Source of the DNA: an uncultured Bacteroidales bacterium
GTDB taxonomy: Bacteria; Bacteroidota; Bacteroidia; Bacteroidales; Muribaculaceae
Assembly (NCBI GenBank): GCA_900552315.1
Contig: URZM01000060.1
Location: forward strand, 1 to 11,538
DNA: 11,538 nucleotides
Direction: 5' to 3'
Part shown: positions 6,531-11,538 of the stretch, piece after piece
Numbering within the stretch: position 1 is the stretch's first letter
How the letters are laid out: each line of letters begins with the position of its first letter
Made by a program: the position numbers and the translations under genes
The notes under the pieces: generated by a model
Told to the model about the DNA's origin: nothing
Seen by the model: the letters and a program-made list of their open reading frames with translations, nothing else
Databases searched by the model: none

Positions 6531-7889
6531 TTATATGGAGCGACGGCCAAACCGCAACGGAAGAGAGGCATGCGTGTCTTCCCTTACACCGGACATGGAA
6601 TCATAGACCTGACGGCCATTGACCCAGGTGCGGATAATTTTCGACCGAAGCCTTTCTCCTTCCAAGGGGCTCCACCCGCATTTGCTCAGTATAATCTCTT
6701 TGTCCACCACGGTCTCGGCGTCAGGATTCACCTGCACGAGGTCAGCCGCGTATCCTTCGCGTATATACCCGCGTCCCTGTATGCCGAATATGTCGGCCTG
6801 GGCATGGCACATTTTCTGTACAACAGTCTGGGGCGAGAGTTCTCCGCGCAAAGCCAGGTCCAGCATTGCCGGCAAAGAGAACTGCACCATGGGCATGCCG
6901 GAAGGGGCCTCGAACAGTCCCTTGGATTTCTCGTCAAGCGTGTGCGGAGCATGGTCGGTGCTGATGGTGGCGACAAGCCCAGAACGCACAGCATCACGAA
7001 GCGCGTCGCGATGCACCACGCTTTTTACGGCAGGATTGCACTTTATGCGGGTACCGAGACGATCATAGTCGGCATCGGTGAAGCGCAGATGAGCCACACA
7101 TACCTCAGCTGTGACATTCGGGTTGTCCGCAGAAAACAGGCCCAGCTCTTGTGCCGTGGTGAGGTGCATCACGTGCAGGCGTGTCCCGTATTTCGCTGCC
7201 AGATGGACGGCGTGCGCGGTGGACTTGTAACAGGCCAGCACATCACGGATCTGAGGATGCCACAGTATCTCAGGGTTCCGGTCGGCATACAGGCTCCTGA
7301 CGGCCTGCATGTTGGCACGGACAATTGTCTCGTCCTCGCAATGCGCGGCGACAAGCACCGGCAGCTTGAAGATTTCCGCAAGCGAATCTTCCCCGTCCAC
7401 CAACATGCCTCCGGTGGAGGAGCCCATGAAGAGTTTCACACCTGGCACGCGACTGTAATCCACAGAGCGGAGGACATCGACATTATCGCGCGTGGCACCT
7501 ATCCAAAAGGCGTAATTTGCCACCGAATCCTCTTGTGCGCGGCAGAACTTGTCCTCGAGCGCCTCCAGGCTCACCGTAGCGGGATTGGTGTTAGGCATCT
7601 CCATGAACGAGGTTACGCCGCCAGCCACCGCCGCACGGCTCTCGGAGGCTATGGTGGCCTTGTGCTCACCTCCCGGCTCACGGAAATGCACGTGAGAGTC
7701 TATCACTCCGGGCAAAAGCCAGTCGCCATTAAGGTCCAAGGCACGGTCGGCATACCTTTCAGTGAGCACGTCGGGCGGGACACCCTCGCCTATGTCAGTA
7801 ATCAATCCGTCCGAGGAAATCTCCACGAACCCCTTGAATATACGCCCCTCGTTCACAATCAGGGCATTGTGCAGCAGTCGCTTATCCAT
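6531..7889 (-). CDS. pyrC: Dihydroorotase (pyrimidine biosynthesis)
   Basis: Catalyses the reversible cyclisation of N-carbamoyl-L-aspartate to L-dihydroorotate, the third step of de novo UMP synthesis, in the cytoplasm. The 452-residue protein is a class I (long) amidohydrolase. Visible active-site elements are DSHVHFREPG (H66 and H68 bind metal), the carbamylated lysine K152 in GVKLFMGSSTGGM, H183 in AAHCED, H242 in LHVMHLTT, substrate-binding KCNPAVKS, and D312 with H313 and H316 in STDHAPHT. A GMPMVQ segment follows. All metal ligands are intact, so it should be an active enzyme rather than a PyrC-like scaffold partner. Allantoinase and hydantoinase are close relatives, but the HFREPG and KLFMGSSTGG motifs favour dihydroorotase. 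It is the first gene of the - strand run with the MATE transporter five bases downstream. No clear TAnnTTTG promoter was found in the 103 bases upstream. No other pyr gene is in the window. Confidence 0.92.
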   Translation of the reverse strand: MDKRLLHNALIVNEGRIFKGFVEISSDGLITDIGEGVPPDVLTERYADRALDLNGDWLLPGVIDSHVHFREPGGEHKATIASESRAAVAGGVTSFMEMPNTNPATVSLEALEDKFCRAQEDSVANYAFWIGATRDNVDVLRSVDYSRVPGVKLFMGSSTGGMLVDGEDSLAEIFKLPVLVAAHCEDETIVRANMQAVRSLYADRNPEILWHPQIRDVLACYKSTAHAVHLAAKYGTRLHVMHLTTAQELGLFSADNPNVTAEVCVAHLRFTDADYDRLGTRIKCNPAVKSVVHRDALRDAVRSGLVATISTDHAPHTLDEKSKGLFEAPSGMPMVQFSLPAMLDLALRGELSPQTVVQKMCHAQADIFGIQGRGYIREGYAADLVQVNPDAETVVDKEIILSKCGWSPLEGERLRSKIIRTWVNGRQVYDSMSGVREDTHASLPLRFGRRSI

Positions 7890-7934
7890 TTTTCAATAAA
7901 GTGAGGTTTTTCAGGCTCAGTTTCACATGAAGTA

Positions 7935-7967
7935 CCCCGCAGCTCGCATTGGTGTGCGGCTACGGGG
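7935..7967 (-). terminator. Hairpin after the M3 peptidase gene, putative terminator
   Basis: The arms CCCCGCAGC (7935-7943) and GCTACGGGG (7959-7967) pair over nine bases with one wobble. An inner CGCA/TGCG stem stacks on top across a one-base bulge around a six-base loop. It sits 25 bases after the peptidase stop and upstream of pyrC, where a terminator is expected. On the - strand it is followed by TACTTCATG rather than a clean T-run, so termination may be incomplete or factor-dependent. Confidence 0.5.
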
Positions 7968-7992
7968 CGAATCTTAGAGAGTGTCGGAGTTT

Positions 7993-10134
7993 TTATTTCT
8001 TCTTGATGCCGTCGCGTATGAGAAGCGCGTCTACAGTGGCGGGACGACCACGGAACTGCTCGTAAAGCACAGCGGGATCCTGTGTGTTGCCGCTCTGCAG
8101 CATCTTCAAGAACTTGGCGGCTGTCTTCTTGTCATATATGTTGCCGGTCTCCAAGAATGCAGCGAAAGCGTCGGCGTCCAGCTCCTCGGCCCATTTGTAG
8201 CCGTAGTAACCTGCCGCATATCCGCCGGAGAAGATATGGCCGAAAGATGGGCTTACCATGGTGCCGGCAGGAGCGTCGAAGACCTTGACAGGCTCGATGG
8301 CAGCCGACTCGAAGGCCTCTATGTCCTGGCTTGCACGCAGGGGCTCGGTGATGCTGTGGTAGGCCATGTCAAGATTCGCGAAAGAGAGCTGACGCAGGCA
8401 AGCATAAGCAGCTGCATACTGGCTTGCCTTGATGAACTTGTCCACCAACGCCTTGGGCATCTTCTTGCCTGTCTTGTAGTGAGCGGCAAAACTGTCAAGG
8501 AATTTCTTCTGGGTGAGGTAGTTCTCATTGAACTGGGAGAACAGCTCTACGAAATCACGATAGACGTTGGTGCCGCCCTGGCTCTGATATTTGGCCTGGC
8601 CGGAAAGGCCGTGTATCGCATGGCCGAACTCATGAAGGAATGTCTCAACCTCGTAGGGGCTCATCAGGGCCGGCTCGCCGCCGTTAGGCTTCGTGAAATT
8701 CATGACAATGGAAATCAAGGGTATGACCCGCTCGCCATTGTCATCGACATATTCGCCTCGGAACTCGGTCATCCACGCACCGGGAGACTTGCCCGCACGA
8801 TAGAAGAAATCTGTGTACAGGACACCGATGAGGTCTCCTTTGGAGTCGGTGACGTCATAGGCTGTGACATCGGGGTGATAGCCCACGATATCCTTGTTGA
8901 CCTTGAAATTGTAACCATAAAGAGTATGAGCCAGCCCAAAGACACCGTCAATGACCTTGCTTACCTCGAAATAAGGCTTCATGTCCTCGTCATTGAAACT
9001 GTATTTTGCGTTCTTGAGCTTGTCGGCCCAATAAGAATAATCCCAAGCCTCCAGCTTGAAATCGGGGCCTTCGGTCTGACGAGCGAAATCGGTGATTTCG
9101 GCTATCTCGGCCTTCATAGGCTCATAATATGCCTCACGGAGGTCGTCCAGGAGGGCACGTACATTGGCGGAGTTCTTTGCCATACGGCGGTTGAGGGCAT
9201 AATCCGCGTATGATGGATAGCCGAAGAGGTTGGCGATTTCCAGACGCACATTGGCGATGTCCTTCAGGATCTGCGTGTTGTCATAAGCGCCGCCATAGTT
9301 GCGGGTATTGTACAGCTTGTACATCTTCTCGCGCAGCTCACGGTTGTCGGCATACTTTATGAAAGGACTGTATGAAGGGAAAAAGACCGTGAACAGGTAC
9401 TGGGAGCCATCGTCGGGCTTTCCTGCGGCCGCAAGAGCGTCTGCCGCCTCCTGGCGTGCAGCGGCTATGGCGGACTCCGGCAGACCGGAGAGCTGGTCGG
9501 CAGTGAGCCAGAGCGTGCGGTCGGGGTTCTTCATGTCGTTGGATACATTCTGGGAGAACTTGACAGTGAGATCCGAAAGCTCGGCACTGAGCTTGCGGTA
9601 TTTTTCACGGGCCTCGCCTTGGAGATTGGCGCCGTTCTCGGCAAAATCCTTGTAGATTTCCTCCGTGAGGCGACGATCCTCCGGCGTAAGTGACGTATCC
9701 TTGTCCATATTTTCATATACGAACTTGATACGTTGCCACAAAGCCTCGTTGAGCATGATGTCCGTAGAGTGTTCGCTCAGCATGGGAGTGGTCTTGCTCA
9801 CCACCTCTTGCAGCTCAGGTGTGCCGAGTGCGCCGTCAAGGTTGGACAGGGTCAGCACCACATTGTACAATGTGGCTCCACTGCGCTCATAAGGAAGGAT
9901 TGTGTTCTCGAATGTGGGATTGGAACGCTGCTTGCATATAGCGGCAATCTCATCATTCTGCTCCTTTATGCCGGCTTTTATGGCCTCCTCATAGTCGGAA
10001 ATCACAATCTTGTCAAACGGCACGGTGGCATGGGGGGTGTTCCATGTCTCCAGAAATGGATTCGTGCGTGCGTCTGCGTCAGAAGCTGTCATAATCGCTA
10101 CCGTGGCCAGACAGCCACTTATAAGTTTTTTCAT
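7993..10134 (-). CDS. dcp: M3-family peptidyl-dipeptidase, secreted (Dcp-like)
   Basis: A zinc metallopeptidase of the M3 family (thimet oligopeptidase/Dcp) that removes dipeptides from the C-terminus of short peptides. The 713-residue length is normal. Residues 1-22 (MKKLISGCLATVAIMTASDADA) are a plausible signal peptide, so it probably acts in the periplasm. The long helical N-terminal region (about 25-260) is followed by the catalytic domain. Zinc ligands are H501 and H505 of HEFGH, with catalytic E502, plus E530 in YRDFVE; the 29-residue spacing from H501 to E530 is the family value. Substrate-binding residues follow in FGHIFSGGYAAGYYGYKWAE (H633, Y639, Y643/Y644), and the GAWMTEFRG motif (452-460) is present. 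In the segment after E530 the usual FVELPSQ reads FVELFSQ, and the usual W reads Y539. The gene has its own promoter and no tight link to its neighbours. Oligopeptidase A-type activity is the alternative. Confidence 0.93.
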   Translation of the reverse strand: MKKLISGCLATVAIMTASDADARTNPFLETWNTPHATVPFDKIVISDYEEAIKAGIKEQNDEIAAICKQRSNPTFENTILPYERSGATLYNVVLTLSNLDGALGTPELQEVVSKTTPMLSEHSTDIMLNEALWQRIKFVYENMDKDTSLTPEDRRLTEEIYKDFAENGANLQGEAREKYRKLSAELSDLTVKFSQNVSNDMKNPDRTLWLTADQLSGLPESAIAAARQEAADALAAAGKPDDGSQYLFTVFFPSYSPFIKYADNRELREKMYKLYNTRNYGGAYDNTQILKDIANVRLEIANLFGYPSYADYALNRRMAKNSANVRALLDDLREAYYEPMKAEIAEITDFARQTEGPDFKLEAWDYSYWADKLKNAKYSFNDEDMKPYFEVSKVIDGVFGLAHTLYGYNFKVNKDIVGYHPDVTAYDVTDSKGDLIGVLYTDFFYRAGKSPGAWMTEFRGEYVDDNGERVIPLISIVMNFTKPNGGEPALMSPYEVETFLHEFGHAIHGLSGQAKYQSQGGTNVYRDFVELFSQFNENYLTQKKFLDSFAAHYKTGKKMPKALVDKFIKASQYAAAYACLRQLSFANLDMAYHSITEPLRASQDIEAFESAAIEPVKVFDAPAGTMVSPSFGHIFSGGYAAGYYGYKWAEELDADAFAAFLETGNIYDKKTAAKFLKMLQSGNTQDPAVLYEQFRGRPATVDALLIRDGIKKK

Positions 10135-10166
10135 TAGGTTGAAGATGAATTAGAGTATATTTTTAG

Positions 10167-10198
10167 CAAAGTTAGGAATAATCCGTGAAATACACAAA
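10167..10198 (-). promoter_or_regulatory. Bacteroidetes-type promoter of the M3 peptidase gene
   Basis: On the - strand TTTG (10195-10198) and TAACTTTG (10167-10174) are separated by 20 bases, close to the Bacteroidetes housekeeping consensus TTTG-n19-TAnnTTTG. Transcription would start about 7 bases past the -7 element, leaving a leader of roughly 25 bases before the ATG at 10134. It lies in the 70-base gap after tex, so the peptidase can be transcribed independently. Confidence 0.75.
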
Positions 10199-10204
10199 TC
10201 TGAG

Positions 10205-11538
10205 TCATGGCTGCTGCACTGATTTCATGGTCAGGGATATCCGTCCTCTCTCGAGGTCTACCTCCAAAACCCTCACATTCACTTGTTGAAGCACCTTCAC
10301 CACGGCGTGGGGATTTGTCACGCGCCTGTCGGCCAGTTGTGACACGTGCACCAGGCCTTTGGTCTTGATGCCCAGGTCCACGAAGCATCCGAAATTAGTG
10401 ACGTTGGCGACGATGCCGGGCAGCTCCATACCTTCGCGCAAATCTTCGATACTCTCTATCGAGGTATCGAAGCTGAACTTGGCCAGCTGCTTGCGCGGGT
10501 CGCGGCCAGGCTTCTCAAGCTCCTTCATGATATCTTGAAGCGTCTCCTCGCCTGAGTCCTTTGACACATAGCGCTTTATGTCAATCTTGGAGCGCATCTC
10601 TGGGTTTGAGACGAGGTCGGAAGACGTGCAGCCCAGGTCGGCGGCCATACGTTCAACCAGCTTGTAGGACTCTGGGTGTACGGCACTGTTATCCAGCGGG
10701 TTGACTGCTCCCGGAATCCTCAGAAATCCGGCGCATTGTTCAAAGGCCTTCGCGCCTAAGCGCGGCACGGCCATCAGCGTCTTGCGGTCAGGGAAATCTC
10801 CGTGCTCGCGCCGATAGGCCACGATGTTGTCTGCCAACGCCGGTCCAAGGCCGGATACGTATGAGAGCAGTTCACGGCTCGCGGTGTTGAGGTTCACTCC
10901 CACTGAATTGACGCAGCTCGCGGTGACACTGTCAAGCTTCTTCTTAAGCAACGACTGGTCCACGTCATGCTGATACTGCCCCACACCTATGGATTTAGGG
11001 TCTATCTTGACCAGCTCAGAGAGAGGGTCCATGAGACGGCGCCCTATGGATACGGCTCCGCGCACAGTGATGTCCTTGTCCGGGAACTCACGTCGCGCCA
11101 CCTCGGAGGCGCTGTAGACCGACGCCCCGTCTTCATTCACCATATAGATTTCAAGGCCCAGGTCGAGTTCTTCTATGAACTCGCGGGTCTCGCGGCCAGC
11201 CGTGCCGCTGCCTATGGCCACAGTGTCTATGCCATAGCGGTCGGTCATCTTAATCACCTGCATCTCAGCATATACGCGCGCATCATGCTTGCCGTGCGGG
11301 TAAATAGTGTCATGATGCAGCAGCGTCCCGTTCTTGTCGAGAATCACGACCTTGCACCCGGTGCGGAAACCAGGGTCGATGGCCATAAGTTGACGGGCGC
11401 CGAGAGGCGAGGAGAGCAGCAGGCCGCGAAGGTTGGCCTCGAACACCTCGATGGCTTCGATGTCGGCTTCCCGCTTGGATATGGAGGCGAACTCATTCTC
11501 TATGCTCGGCTTCAGCAAGCGGCGGAAAGAGTCATCCA
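10205..11538 (-). CDS. tex: Tex-family S1 RNA-binding protein, C-terminal part, cut by the window end
   Basis: The 3' part of tex (yhgF), a conserved nucleic-acid-binding protein linked to transcription and, in some bacteria, to toxin gene expression or stress tolerance. The reading frame is open to the last base of the window. Before the TTG at 11518, which could be mistaken for a start, it continues as DDSFRR, matching the usual family sequence, so the gene begins outside. About 444 residues of an expected 700-780 are present. In order they hold: the YqgF/RNase H-like domain (starting LMAIDPGFRTGCKVVILD, with TVAIGSGTAGRET and DGASVYSASEVARREFPD), the conserved RGAVSIGRRLMDPLSELVKI and GVGQYQHDVDQSLL, helix-hairpin-helix segments (VGVNLNTASRELLSYVSGLG, DNIVAYRREHGDFPDR), and a C-terminal S1 domain (GMELPGIVANVTNFGCFVDL to GRISLTMK). 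No terminator is seen after the stop; the peptidase promoter follows at once. Confidence 0.95.
   Translation of the reverse strand, partial: DDSFRRLLKPSIENEFASISKREADIEAIEVFEANLRGLLLSSPLGARQLMAIDPGFRTGCKVVILDKNGTLLHHDTIYPHGKHDARVYAEMQVIKMTDRYGIDTVAIGSGTAGRETREFIEELDLGLEIYMVNEDGASVYSASEVARREFPDKDITVRGAVSIGRRLMDPLSELVKIDPKSIGVGQYQHDVDQSLLKKKLDSVTASCVNSVGVNLNTASRELLSYVSGLGPALADNIVAYRREHGDFPDRKTLMAVPRLGAKAFEQCAGFLRIPGAVNPLDNSAVHPESYKLVERMAADLGCTSSDLVSNPEMRSKIDIKRYVSKDSGEETLQDIMKELEKPGRDPRKQLAKFSFDTSIESIEDLREGMELPGIVANVTNFGCFVDLGIKTKGLVHVSQLADRRVTNPHAVVKVLQQVNVRVLEVDLERGRISLTMKSVQQP

Noticed and set aside
6570..7904. Long + strand open frame (444 codons) opposite pyrC
   Set aside because: It is antisense to a dihydroorotase with all active-site residues intact; its translation is rich in H, R and V with no domain pattern.
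7981..9213. Long + strand open frame (410 codons) opposite the M3 peptidase gene
   Set aside because: It lies wholly antisense to a gene with complete zinc-peptidase motifs, and its translation shows no recognisable domain. It is a by-product of codon composition.
10111..10134. Lipobox (ISGC at residues 5-8) in the M3 peptidase
   Set aside because: Only four residues (MKKL) precede the motif, too few for a lipoprotein signal hydrophobic core; an ordinary signal peptide cleaved after ADA fits better.
11516..11518. TTG at 11518 as the start of a 437-residue protein
   Set aside because: The frame continues to the window edge with DDSFRR, matching Tex homologues, and the N-terminal Tex domains are missing. 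It is an internal leucine codon of a gene cut by the window.
1..11538. Mobile elements, CRISPR arrays, tRNA or rRNA genes, long direct repeats
   Set aside because: No transposase or integrase motif, regularly spaced repeat, cloverleaf-like sequence or rRNA-like stretch was seen on either strand by eye.

Overview
The window looks like chromosomal DNA of a gut-type Bacteroidota, most likely order Bacteroidales and possibly a Muribaculaceae-like lineage; the family is an inference. The reasons are the Bacteroidetes-style promoter elements (TAnnTTTG at -7, once with a well-spaced TTTG at -33), start codons without strong Shine-Dalgarno sequences, a two-gene ECF sigma/membrane-protein unit, and an OMP_b-brl type TonB-receptor-like outer membrane protein. 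I see no mobile element, tRNA, rRNA, CRISPR array or phage gene. No gene-free stretch reaches 300 bases; the longest gaps are about 100-120 bases and hold terminators or promoters.

Layout. On the + strand, positions 45-1089 hold an ECF sigma factor and, one base after its stop, a small four-helix membrane protein that may be its partner. A strong stem-loop (1108-1140) separates this pair from the convergent - strand genes. Everything after that is on the - strand. In transcription order from the right edge it runs: the 3' part of tex (S1-domain nucleic-acid-binding protein, cut by the window end); a secreted M3-family dipeptidyl carboxypeptidase with its own recognisable promoter and a hairpin after it; a probable four-gene run of dihydroorotase (pyrC), MATE efflux transporter, metallo-beta-lactamase-fold hydrolase and DUF2156 protein (relative of the MprF catalytic domain); and an outer membrane beta-barrel protein with its own -7 element.

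How the genes work together. Most are conserved single-function genes: pyrimidine synthesis, peptide breakdown in the periplasm, transport and nucleic-acid binding. The least understood parts are the sigma/four-helix pair, with its possible link to the convergent outer membrane protein, and the stand-alone DUF2156 protein grouped with a hydrolase and a transporter. I did not find an obvious new multi-gene defence or mobile system. The findings are therefore modest: an unassigned sigma partner, an inverted repeat over a -7 element, a hairpin inside the start of a coding region, and a few unusual motif residues.
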